From positions 1 to 6,670 of the forward strand of contig JABSQY010000089.1 of the NCBI GenBank assembly GCA_013215525.1: a stretch of DNA of 6,670 nt, written 5' to 3'. The DNA is from Nanoarchaeales archaeon (GTDB lineage Archaea; Nanobdellota; Nanobdellia; Woesearchaeales; UBA583). Position numbers and translations under genes: made by a program. The notes under the pieces are model-generated. The model saw only the letters and a program-made list of their open reading frames with translations, did not search any database and was not told where the DNA came from. Position 1 is the first letter of the stretch. The number at the start of each line of letters is the position of its first letter. Shown in pieces: positions 1 to 6,346 of this stretch.

Positions 1-19
1 ATGAATTTATATATTTATT

Positions 20-763
20 ATGGAAAAAAATGATGATATTAACTTTGTTGAACCTTTGATTAATGATTTAGATTATAATTCAAATAATTATATATATTTT
101 ATTTGTACATATTTTAAAAGTTTAGATGAATCAGTTGATATTAATTCTTATATTAAATCAATTCGTAAATCAATTACTTATTTAGAAAAACAGTTTAATG
201 ATATTTTTTTATTAATTGGGTCTGATGATGATAAATCAATTTTTGTTGAGAAAGAGAATAGAAATTTGTTTAATTGTTTAAACTATTTAGTTGAATTACT
301 TGGAGAGAATGAGTTTATCACCGAAGCTGATAGATTAAATCAACTTAAAACTAAAATTAGTTTAGGGTATGATAGATATTTTGTTCAAGAAAATAGTTTA
401 GTTTCTCATTTTGATTGTGAAACTTTAGATTTTGAAATTTATTCAGAATTTAATTCTAATTGTGAAATTAATGTTTTAAGAATTTTAGATAATTATTTAG
501 ATAAGTCAAATTTTAAAGAATTTAAAACTTTTTCAAAGTATTTAGATAAATTTCCAAAATTTATTTATCAAGATGAAAATTTAAAATTAGTTGATATAAA
601 AAAATCTTTATTTTTTAATGAAGAACTTGAAATTTTAGAATTTGAAGAAAATAATAAAAATAAAGAAAGTAAAACTAAAAATAAAATTATTAAAATTTCA
701 GATTTTGATAATTTAGAAGTTATGATTAAATGTTTAGAATTATTTAATTTGGATTTAAAATAA
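20..763 (+). CDS. hypothetical acidic Asn/Asp-rich protein, unrecognised
   Basis: The product is 247 aa and I do not recognise a family. It is rich in Asp, Glu, Asn, Lys, Leu and Phe, with no signal peptide and no convincing membrane segment, so it is probably cytoplasmic. Residues 82-115 and 150-185 look helical, with repeated Leu/Phe-Asp-Lys patterns. Residues 203-223 form a charged, low-complexity Glu-Asn-Lys linker before a short C-terminal segment. It has only a few scattered Cys and no recognisable nucleotide-binding or metal-binding motif. The start at 20 is set by an in-frame TGA at 2-4, and the next in-frame Met is residue 235. Its stop is one base before the start of the endonuclease III gene, so the two are probably co-transcribed. 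Codon use is as AT-rich as its neighbours. Confidence is high that it is a real gene and nil for function. Confidence 0.8.
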   Translation: MEKNDDINFVEPLINDLDYNSNNYIYFICTYFKSLDESVDINSYIKSIRKSITYLEKQFNDIFLLIGSDDDKSIFVEKENRNLFNCLNYLVELLGENEFITEADRLNQLKTKISLGYDRYFVQENSLVSHFDCETLDFEIYSEFNSNCEINVLRILDNYLDKSNFKEFKTFSKYLDKFPKFIYQDENLKLVDIKKSLFFNEELEILEFEENNKNKESKTKNKIIKISDFDNLEVMIKCLELFNLDLK

Positions 764-764
764 A

Positions 765-1424
765 ATGAGTGGAACGTTTGAAATTTCAAAAGTTATGGAA
801 ATTTTAGAAATAGAATCAAAGAAATGGAATTCTCCAGTTGATACTTTAGTTGCTTTACAGAAAAATAATCCTTTTTTAGTTTTAATTACAACTATTGTAT
901 CTCTTAGAACTAAAGATGAAGTTACAATTAAAGTTTGTGAAAATTTGTATAAAAAATTATCTACTCCAAAAGATATTTTAAATTTATCAGTTGAAGAATT
1001 AGCAAAGTTAATTTATCCTTGTGGTTTTTATAATAATAAAGCAAAACAAATTCATACTATTTGTTATGAATTAATTAATAACTATAACTGTGTTGTGCCG
1101 AATGAAATTGAAGAGTTAATTAAATTTAAGGGAGTTGGAAGGAAAACTGCAAATCTTGTTCTTGCTGAGGGTTATAACATCCTTGCTATGTGTGTTGATG
1201 TACATGTTGATAGAATATCTAATAGATTTGGATATGTTCGTACTAAAAATCCGGATAGTACTGAAATGAGGTTAAGAAAAAAATTACCGACTCAATATTG
1301 GAATAGATATAATCAATTATTAGTTGCTTTAGGGCAAAGTATTTGTCGTCCTGTGTCTCCAAAATGTTCAGAGTGTCCAGTCTCAAAATATTGTCGGCGT
1401 GTTGGTGTTATAAATCATAGATAA
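765..1424 (+). CDS. nth: endonuclease III (DNA glycosylase/AP lyase)
   Basis: This is a base excision repair enzyme that removes oxidised pyrimidines from DNA and cleaves the resulting abasic site by beta-elimination. At 219 aa it has the normal length for the family. A six-helix barrel core carries the helix-hairpin-helix motif FKGVGRKTAN (residues 121-130), whose K127 is the expected Schiff-base nucleophile. The segment CVDVHVDRISNR (143-154) supplies the catalytic Asp, D145. The C-terminal [4Fe-4S] cluster ligands are complete as C-X6-C-X2-C-X5-C (C194, C201, C204, C210). The substrate-binding loop reads SLRTKDE (46-52), in the position where many archaeal members have SQRTRDE. All key residues are present, so it should be active. 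It starts one base after the stop of the unknown upstream gene, which suggests a two-gene operon or translational coupling. Some archaeal Nth relatives have thymine-mismatch specificity, which cannot be excluded from sequence alone. Confidence 0.95.
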   Translation: MSGTFEISKVMEILEIESKKWNSPVDTLVALQKNNPFLVLITTIVSLRTKDEVTIKVCENLYKKLSTPKDILNLSVEELAKLIYPCGFYNNKAKQIHTICYELINNYNCVVPNEIEELIKFKGVGRKTANLVLAEGYNILAMCVDVHVDRISNRFGYVRTKNPDSTEMRLRKKLPTQYWNRYNQLLVALGQSICRPVSPKCSECPVSKYCRRVGVINHR

Positions 1425-1440
1425 AAATATTTTTTATTAT
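1423..1440. terminator. putative convergent T-run terminator
   Basis: Directly after the nth stop lies the palindrome AAAAATATTTTT (1424-1435), giving a run of T on each strand. Archaeal termination typically relies on short T-runs, and here one gene ends on each strand. This is a candidate bidirectional terminator for nth (plus) and for the small pilin gene (minus). In such AT-rich DNA, T-runs are common by chance. Confidence 0.35.
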
Positions 1441-1458
1441 AAATATTTAGAAATTATT

Positions 1459-1483
1459 TTGTTAATAAATATTTATTAATCAA
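1459..1483 (-). terminator. stop-codon-embedded palindrome at pilin gene 3' end
   Basis: Positions 1462-1479 form a perfect 18-base palindrome (half-site TTAATAAAT). The stem extends by three more pairs (TTG 1459-1461 with CAA 1481-1483) if T1480 is bulged. The TAA stop of the minus-strand pilin-like gene (1476-1478) lies inside it. A role in transcript 3'-end formation or mRNA stability is inference. Confidence 0.3.
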
Positions 1484-1997
1484 CAAAATCTACAATTACT
1501 GTATTATTAAATGCTTCAATTTTAATATTTTTAAATCCTTGTCTAAGATATGATATATTATACATTGATATTTCTTCAATACTTCCTGTTCCTGTTGTAG
1601 TACAAGTTCTTGAACATACAATTGCAATATAATCTTCACTTGTTTGAAAGATTAAACTTCTTAATTCTTCTTCAAAAAATGAAGTTATATTTAAATAATA
1701 ATAATTTGCTCCGCTTTCATTAATGTGATGAATACTCATTGCTTCAATTCCTTGTGGGAATGTTGTTTTGTATGTTCTTCTATTTGTGTCTCCAAAAAAG
1801 TATATCTTTTGAATGTCATCAATTAATTCAGTTCCAATTTTATTAAGTTGTTCTTGGTCTAAGTTTGCTTTGGCGGTGTTTGTGTATGCAAAAAATATTC
1901 CTCCAACTATTGCGATTAAAACAAATACAATTCCGAAAATAGACATATATTCAAGTGATGCTTGCGCTTTATTTGTGATAGAATTTTTATAAGTCAT
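1476..1997 (-). CDS. class III signal peptide (pilin-like) protein
   Basis: This is a 173 aa pilin-like subunit, probably processed and assembled at the cytoplasmic membrane into, or at the tip or base of, a type IV pilus-like filament. The N-terminus is a class III signal peptide: a short Lys-containing leader (residues 1-11), then QASLEYMSIFG, with predicted cleavage between A11 and Q12. The conserved Glu is at mature position +5, followed by a hydrophobic helix to about residue 38. The remainder is a predicted extracellular beta-rich domain with a close cysteine pair C128-SRT-C132 that could form a disulfide. N-glycosylation sequons are visible at N93, N103, N147 and N164. It lies 58 bases downstream of a second pilin-like gene on the same strand and has its own TATA-like element. 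The globular domain is unlike that of its neighbour, so it may be a minor pilin. That assignment is inference. Confidence 0.8.
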   Translation of the reverse strand: MTYKNSITNKAQASLEYMSIFGIVFVLIAIVGGIFFAYTNTAKANLDQEQLNKIGTELIDDIQKIYFFGDTNRRTYKTTFPQGIEAMSIHHINESGANYYYLNITSFFEEELRSLIFQTSEDYIAIVCSRTCTTTGTGSIEEISMYNISYLRQGFKNIKIEAFNNTVIVDFVD

Positions 1998-2022
1998 TTT
2001 GTTATATTTAAGAAATAAAAAG

Positions 2023-2036
2023 TATAGTATATAAAT
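2023..2036 (-). promoter_or_regulatory. TATA-box promoter for small pilin gene
   Basis: The minus strand reads TTTATATACTATA at 2035 to 2023, centred about 34 bases upstream of the ATG at 1997. With the usual archaeal spacing of about 26 bases from TATA box to transcription start, this would give a leader of only a few bases. No Shine-Dalgarno sequence precedes the ATG (upstream bases AAATATAACAAA), which fits near-leaderless expression. The background is AT-rich, so this is only moderately specific. Confidence 0.4.
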
Positions 2037-2055
2037 TTAATTATTATTATTAAAT

Positions 2056-2628
2056 TTATTGTATTGATAATCTAAATCCACCTGAGTTTGGAATTGATCT
2101 TGCACCAACTCCTCTTGTTGAATCTTTAACTCCAATTGAGACTGTTCCTTCGATTACATCATTTGATAATAATGTTCCAAGTTCAGCTCCTGATGTTCCA
2201 CCATTACTATCTTGTGAACAATTAAATGTTACAGTTCCTGGTTGACCACTTAAAAAATTAATAGAAGTACTTGCACCATTTGCAATTCCTGATAAATCAT
2301 TTGATAAGTTAATCGCATTACATTCTTCATTTAAATTAGTAATTAATGTTATGTCATCAGTATTCATTGTTGCTTTTTGTCCACCTCTGTATGTGAATGC
2401 TATATATATTAAATTAGCGTTCGCTCCTGAACCATATGCAGCAGAATTTGCTGAATCTCCTATAATACTTTGAGTTTTAATATCAACTTGATCTGGTAAT
2501 AAATTCCCTAAGTCTACAAAACTAAATACTAAAGCTCCTACGATTAGCACAACTAAAAGCATCCAACCATATGTCATTAAAAACTCGATTGCTGCTTGCG
2601 CCTTTTTGTTAAATTTCATATTAACCAT
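2056..2628 (-). CDS. class III signal peptide pilin, probable major subunit
   Basis: This is a 190 aa archaeal pilin/archaellin-like subunit. The first ten residues (MVNMKFNKKA) are a basic leader, with predicted cleavage between A10 and Q11. The mature start is QAAIEFLMTYGWMLLVVLIV, with Glu at +5. This N-terminal pattern is the common one for class III signal peptide proteins of DPANN and euryarchaeal genomes. The hydrophobic helix ends near residue 39 and would form the filament core. The exposed domain (about 45-190) is rich in Gly, Ser, Asn and Thr. It has two cysteines (C103, C137) that could pair in a disulfide, and sequons at N107 and N136. M4 is an alternative start that would keep the signal. 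A TATA element at leaderless spacing favours M1. Its position as first of two pilin genes, its own promoter and its canonical N-terminus suggest the major pilin, which is inference. Confidence 0.85.
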   Translation of the reverse strand: MVNMKFNKKAQAAIEFLMTYGWMLLVVLIVGALVFSFVDLGNLLPDQVDIKTQSIIGDSANSAAYGSGANANLIYIAFTYRGGQKATMNTDDITLITNLNEECNAINLSNDLSGIANGASTSINFLSGQPGTVTFNCSQDSNGGTSGAELGTLLSNDVIEGTVSIGVKDSTRGVGARSIPNSGGFRLSIQ

Positions 2629-2649
2629 ATCAAATAGAGGTTATTTAAT

Positions 2650-2667
2650 TATATATATATTTTTTAT
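2650..2667 (-). promoter_or_regulatory. TATA-box promoter for major pilin gene
   Basis: On the minus strand an A-run followed by alternating TA (about 2667 to 2650) lies roughly 23-38 bases before the ATG at 2628. This is the distance expected from an archaeal TATA box to a transcription start at or next to the start codon. The purine-rich GATAAAAAA just upstream resembles a BRE. No Shine-Dalgarno motif lies before the ATG, so a leaderless transcript is likely. Confidence 0.5.
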
Positions 2668-2709
2668 CTCTAATAAGTAAATAATATAGATTCAAACTTT
2701 TCTTTATTT

Positions 2710-2788
2710 GATTCAGTAGAAATTTAATTTTAATTTTTTGTTTAAATTTCTGTCGTATTGTTTAATTTTCAATCTGGAAATTAACCAA
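2710..2788. repeat. direct repeat copy 1, hairpin-forming
   Basis: This is a 79-base unit that recurs at 2842-2921, starting 132 bases later, with about 91% identity and one indel by eye. It lies in the 285-base gene-free stretch between the pilin promoter and the TadC-like gene. It contains two inverted repeats: GAAATTTAA (2719-2727) with TTAAATTTC (2742-2750), and TTAATTTTC with GGAAATTAA around a five-base loop AATCT (2762-2784). Copy 1 lacks coding sequence apart from a vestigial TTGGTTAA on the minus strand, matching the last codons and stop of the adjacent gene. Its function is unknown. It could be a duplicated 3'-end element, a small RNA or a tandem-duplication relic. Confidence 0.75.
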
Positions 2789-2841
2789 CATATTAAAAAT
2801 TATAATTGATATAAATAATTTTTAAGAAGTCGAATTTATCC

Positions 2842-2921
2842 GATTCAGTATAAATTTAATTTTAACTTGTTTGTTTAAATTTATGGCGTATTGTTTAATT
2901 TTCAATCTGAAAATTAACCAA
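2842..2921. repeat. direct repeat copy 2, overlaps TadC-like stop codon
   Basis: This is the second copy of the 80-base unit. Stem 1 is TAAATTTAA (2851-2859) with TTAAATTTA (2875-2883). The closing pair is T-A where copy 1 has G-C. Stem 2 is a perfect TTAATTTTC/GAAAATTAA hairpin around AATCT, and it contains the minus-strand TAA stop (2914-2916) of the TadC-like gene. The homology runs about five bases into the coding region. Between the copies (2789-2841) is unique AT-rich sequence with a short TCGGA/TTCGA hairpin. Confidence 0.75.
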
Positions 2922-3975
2922 TAATTCCACCGAAAAATCCAAGTAAAATTCCTGAAAATGATTTAAATAAAAACAACGAGATAATAATATATATTGGGAG
3001 ATATTTAATTGCGGTATATGTTTTTTCATTTTTTAATTGTGATGTAATTAAACTTGAAAAGAATGTAATCATTACAATCATTGCAATTGAAAATGTATTT
3101 AAATATATTGTAAATTCTTCAGGTACGGATGCTACAAATCCTAATTGGGAATTTGATTCAGATAATAATGAAAATAGTTGTCCAATAAAATTTAGTAATG
3201 TTAAAGCTAAAGCAAATAATAATGGAGCTACAATAATTGTAATTCCTTTAATAATTATTGCAAATCCTCCTGCATTTGCTTTGATTTCTTCATTTAAATT
3301 TGTTATTCTTTTTAGGTTTTGGGAAATTCTTTCAAGTGGCGCTGCTAGATTTCCTCCTCCTTTAATTCCTTCTCCCATTAAAAAGAATGTACGATTTAAA
3401 ACTGCTGAATCAAATCTATTTCTAAATTCAATTAATGCTTGTTCTACACTTTTCCCCATTAATATTTTTTCATTAATTAAAGTCATTTCTTTTAGTAATG
3501 CTTTTTGTTCTGGTCTTACAGATTTTAAGAACGCTCTTTCTAAAGAAATTCCTCCCTTTAGATTAGATACTAAATTGTCAATAAATTCAGGTAAATCTTT
3601 TTCGATTTCATTTTCGTATTTTTTAAATTTTCCATCGTGATATAAAAAATATCCAAGTAATACTGAGTTATATACTAATATATTTAATATTACAAATGAT
3701 AAATATATAATAATAAATTTTAGAATTAAACTTGATTGAATTAATGGTCCAAAAGTTCCATTATTTAGTAAAGCTGGATAAAAATATATGAATGCTATAA
3801 AACTAATTAATATACTTAAAAAAAATAAATTTGTAATCATTACATAATTTATTTTATTATAATATAATTTTTCATAAACTTCCTCTAATTCTTTTTTATA
3901 ATCCATTCTTTGAATTTTATTTGGAATTAATATTTTCCCAAGTTCATTTTTGTTTATTTTATTTATGTTTACCAT
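2914..3975 (-). CDS. type II/IV secretion platform protein, TadC/FlaJ-like (second)
   Basis: This is a 353 aa integral membrane protein of the T2SSF/TadC/FlaJ family, the platform on which a FlaI-type ATPase acts to insert pilin subunits into the filament. The N-terminus (1-42) is basic and cytoplasmic. Membrane segments by hydrophobicity lie at about 43-67, 83-111, 236-262, 292-313 and 325-350. The cytoplasmic T2SSF domain lies between, about 127-235, with the typical DLPEFIDNLVSNLKGGISLE opening followed by a MGKSVEQALIEF-like helix pair and GEGIKGGGNLAAPLERIS. A second T2SSF half is absent, as is usual for TadC-type single-domain proteins. It follows another TadC-like gene by 14 bases in the same direction, so the two probably form a heteromeric platform. 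No Shine-Dalgarno sequence is evident before its ATG. The stop codon lies inside a hairpin of the neighbouring repeat. Confidence 0.88.
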   Translation of the reverse strand: MVNINKINKNELGKILIPNKIQRMDYKKELEEVYEKLYYNKINYVMITNLFFLSILISFIAFIYFYPALLNNGTFGPLIQSSLILKFIIIYLSFVILNILVYNSVLLGYFLYHDGKFKKYENEIEKDLPEFIDNLVSNLKGGISLERAFLKSVRPEQKALLKEMTLINEKILMGKSVEQALIEFRNRFDSAVLNRTFFLMGEGIKGGGNLAAPLERISQNLKRITNLNEEIKANAGGFAIIIKGITIIVAPLLFALALTLLNFIGQLFSLLSESNSQLGFVASVPEEFTIYLNTFSIAMIVMITFFSSLITSQLKNEKTYTAIKYLPIYIIISLFLFKSFSGILLGFFGGIIG

Positions 3976-3989
3976 TTTTATTTTATATT

Positions 3990-4811
3990 TTATAGTGTCG
4001 CTTTACTGAATTTAAATCCAGAATATGCAACATACTGGAATGCAAACATTGTAAGAAAGATTACAATTAAAATTAATTTTAATCCTTGCGGAGTTAGATT
4101 AATAAATGTTGCACCAAGCATAAAAAATGTCACACCAAGAGATGGACACACAATTCCTAGTAATAAATACATCATAACTAATGGATTTAATTTTTTAGAA
4201 TATCCTTGAATTTCAATTACTTTTTTTTCAGCAGATTCTTCAATAAAATTAATTAATACCATTTTTAAATCTACTCCGATACTTAAACTATCTTTTAATC
4301 TTTTTAATAAAACTTTTAATGATTCTGAAGGACAATTTTTAGCTCCCTCCATTAATGATGCTTCTAAATCTTTACCAGTTCTAAATTCAGTATATATTTT
4401 TTTAAAAAATATTGCACCAGGTCTATTTAGTTTTGAAAATTCTTGAATTGCATTACCTAGTGGTAGGCCTGATTCTAATGATACTAAAAAATATTCAGAT
4501 ATAAATAATAAATCTCCATCTAATTCCCTCCCTTTTTTTGTTATTTGGACATCAATATATCCTAAAAAGAATTTATAAATAATTGGGATTAAAAAAAATA
4601 CAAATCCCATTCCACCAAGTAATATTAGTGGGAACTTTTTTGTTGCCATAAATACAATGAATCCAAATGCAAATGAAGTTAATGCAGTCATTGTAATTGT
4701 TTGATAAATATATTGGAAGGATGTTTGCTTTGATGCTGCTTTTTTTAATTTAGTAATTAATTCAGGATGTTTTTGTACAATACTTCTAATATAATTTTCA
4801 AATTTTCCCAT
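3990..4811 (-). CDS. type II/IV secretion platform protein, TadC-like (first)
   Basis: This is a 273 aa TadC-like membrane platform protein of the T2SSF family. Predicted membrane segments are at about 38-56, 59-84, 208-235 and 243-265. The cytoplasmic T2SSF domain spans about 98-205: GDLLFISEYFLVSLESGLPL, then FRTGKDLEASLMEGAKNCPS, then LKDSLSIGVDLKMVLINFIE. This layout of two N-terminal helices, one helical domain and two C-terminal helices is standard for TadC. It is shorter than the adjacent paralogue, which has a longer N-terminal tail and an extra C-terminal segment, and the two sequences are clearly diverged. The start is six bases after the ATPase stop. AGGAG within the last codons of the ATPase gene lies 11 bases upstream and may serve as its ribosome binding site. 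Tight spacing supports a motor-platform operon. Confidence 0.88.
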   Translation of the reverse strand: MGKFENYIRSIVQKHPELITKLKKAASKQTSFQYIYQTITMTALTSFAFGFIVFMATKKFPLILLGGMGFVFFLIPIIYKFFLGYIDVQITKKGRELDGDLLFISEYFLVSLESGLPLGNAIQEFSKLNRPGAIFFKKIYTEFRTGKDLEASLMEGAKNCPSESLKVLLKRLKDSLSIGVDLKMVLINFIEESAEKKVIEIQGYSKKLNPLVMMYLLLGIVCPSLGVTFFMLGATFINLTPQGLKLILIVIFLTMFAFQYVAYSGFKFSKATL

Positions 4812-4817
4812 TTTTAT

Positions 4818-6341
4818 CTATGCTCCTATTTGATTTGGTTTATGTTTTACTTGATTTTTTTTTTGTTCAATTTCATATTGTGTATTTTTTCGATGAATGA
4901 TTTTAAATAATTTTTCTTTTTCATTATAATATTTGTCAATTACTTGTCCAACTGAGTCAATATCATTAATCTTGAATCTTGCCATATATGATAATACATA
5001 TTCTCTTTCTTTTAATAATTGATAAAATTCTTTTTCATTAATTCCATTAAATTCATCTAATTTTTTAATTAGATTTACTGGTTTATTTTTCCAATTTGTT
5101 TCTTTTGTTTTTGGATTATATTGTAATACTACACTATCACTCCCATCTTCATTAATTTCTGCAATTTGTAAAGTCATTCTTTTTCCAGATTTCCTGTCTC
5201 TGTGTTGAATACAAATTAATCCTAAAGCGTTTAGAGAAATTTTAGGAATATTAATTGGCGCGTTTGTAAGTCTTAATATAGTCTCAGATGTTGTGTTTGC
5301 GTGAAATGTCCCATAAACACTGTGTCCAGTTCTCATTGCTTCAAATAATACTTCAGCTTCTTCTTTTTTACGAATTTCTCCGATTAGAATTCTGTCTGGA
5401 CGCATACGTAATGAATTTACAATTAAATCTAACATTGAAACTTGTCCTTTTCCTTCTTGGTTTGCTTGTCTTGCTTCCATTGGAACCCAATGAGAATAAT
5501 CAGGTAATCTAATTTCACGAGTATCTTCAACGGAAATAATTCTTTGATTCATTGGAATAAATGATGTTATTGAATTTAGAAATGATGTTTTTCCTGAACC
5601 AGTCCCACCTGCAATAATTATACTCATTTCATTTTCCATTGCAATCCAGATTAATGCTAAACCTGTTGGAGTTGATGTGCCTGATGTTATTAAGTCTGAT
5701 ACTGTCCATGGTTTATCTGAGAATCTACGGATTGTCATTGTAGTTCCTTTTGTAGATACTGCATCAAGTGTCGCATTCACACGGTGTCCTCCTCGAAGGT
5801 GTGCATCTAGTAGTGGAGTTAAATTTGAGAAAAACTTTTTATTTTCTAATGCAATTCTTAATGCAATATTTTTGATTTCATCATCAGATAAAAATTGTAA
5901 ATTAGTTTTAAGCCATCCGTGAGTTCTGTGATAAATCATAACTTTTGCTTCAGATCCATTAATTGTAATTTCTTCAATTTGTGGGTCTGAAATAAGAATA
6001 TCTACAAAACCTAAATCTAAACTTTTTTGAACTAGGTACGTAATTAAATTTTCTCTTTCTTCAAATCTTAAATTTGGAAAATAAAATTTAATTAATTCTT
6101 CAACTTTACTAATAAAAGATTTCTTCATTTTATCATATGAGAAATCAGTTGAATTTGAATCAAAAATTCCTTCACGTAATAAATCTTCTTTTATTTTTTC
6201 AACGATTAAATTTGTATACTTTCCAATTTCTAAAATACCAACTTCATAAATAATGTTCATATCTTTAGTTCTATCTTTATATATTGTGATTGGGATTGTT
6301 GAACTTTCAAAGTTTATATCATATTTATCTAGTATTTCCAT
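4818..6341 (-). CDS. type II/IV secretion/pilus assembly ATPase (FlaI/TadA/VirB11-like)
   Basis: This is a 507 aa cytoplasmic hexameric ATPase that powers assembly of pilin-like filaments through TadC/FlaJ platform proteins. The N-terminal domain (about 1-215) contains the family's IEEITINGS segment (122-130), LRGGHRVNATL (182-192) and the Arg pair in TMTIRRFSD (201-209). The C-terminal RecA-like domain has all hallmarks: Walker A GGTGSGKT (245-252, K251), Asp box ISVEDTREIRLP (269-280), Walker B RILIGEIR (317-324, E322) and His box TGHSVYGTFHAN (338-349). A Lys/Glu-rich tail of roughly 60 residues (445-507) follows. The fold and motifs show the family clearly. Whether the machine makes an adhesion pilus, a secretion pseudopilus or a DNA-uptake pilus is not decided by the sequence. 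The absence of FlaH or other archaellum genes nearby argues against an archaellum. The start at 6341 has AGGT seven bases upstream. Confidence 0.93.
   Translation of the reverse strand: MEILDKYDINFESSTIPITIYKDRTKDMNIIYEVGILEIGKYTNLIVEKIKEDLLREGIFDSNSTDFSYDKMKKSFISKVEELIKFYFPNLRFEERENLITYLVQKSLDLGFVDILISDPQIEEITINGSEAKVMIYHRTHGWLKTNLQFLSDDEIKNIALRIALENKKFFSNLTPLLDAHLRGGHRVNATLDAVSTKGTTMTIRRFSDKPWTVSDLITSGTSTPTGLALIWIAMENEMSIIIAGGTGSGKTSFLNSITSFIPMNQRIISVEDTREIRLPDYSHWVPMEARQANQEGKGQVSMLDLIVNSLRMRPDRILIGEIRKKEEAEVLFEAMRTGHSVYGTFHANTTSETILRLTNAPINIPKISLNALGLICIQHRDRKSGKRMTLQIAEINEDGSDSVVLQYNPKTKETNWKNKPVNLIKKLDEFNGINEKEFYQLLKEREYVLSYMARFKINDIDSVGQVIDKYYNEKEKLFKIIHRKNTQYEIEQKKNQVKHKPNQIGA
4823..4827 (-). 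promoter_or_regulatory. possible Shine-Dalgarno for first TadC-like gene
   Basis: AGGAG on the minus strand lies within the last codons of the ATPase gene, 11 bases before the ATG at 4811. It matches the anti-Shine-Dalgarno core, although the spacing is slightly long. It would couple translation of the platform protein to that of the ATPase. Confidence 0.35.
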
Positions 6342-6346
6342 TTTAT

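Noticed and set aside
6..17. TATA-like sequence before the first gene
   Set aside because: It lies only about 3-14 bases before the ATG at 20, too close for an archaeal TATA box driving a transcript that includes this start. No other in-frame start exists until the very end of the gene.
568..789. Minus-strand open frame of 73 codons
   Set aside because: It is antisense to the end of the unknown gene and the start of nth, with low-complexity Ser/Leu/Phe composition from AT-rich complement.
2765..2791. Tiny minus-strand frame starting ATG at 2791 (9 codons, MLVNFQIEN)
   Set aside because: It is too short, is not preserved in the second repeat copy and has no ribosome binding site.
2629..2913. 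tRNA or other known RNA gene in the gene-free stretch
   Set aside because: No cloverleaf, no CCA-compatible acceptor and no GC-rich stems are visible. Only the AT-rich repeat hairpins are present.
2710..2921. CRISPR-like repeat pair
   Set aside because: There are only two copies, the unit is about 80 bases with an indel and several mismatches, one copy overlaps a coding end, and there is no cas gene.
3281..3640. Plus-strand open frame of 119 codons
   Set aside because: It is antisense to the conserved T2SSF domain of the TadC-like gene. It has no start signal and no recognisable motif.
5288..5922. Plus-strand open frames at 5288-5512 and 5677-5922
   Set aside because: Both lie opposite the most conserved part of the ATPase (Walker and His boxes), and their composition is that of a complement shadow.
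1476..6341. Archaellum (motility) operon
   Set aside because: No FlaH, FlaG/FlaF or other archaellum genes are present. Two TadC-like proteins beside one ATPase fit a pilus locus better.
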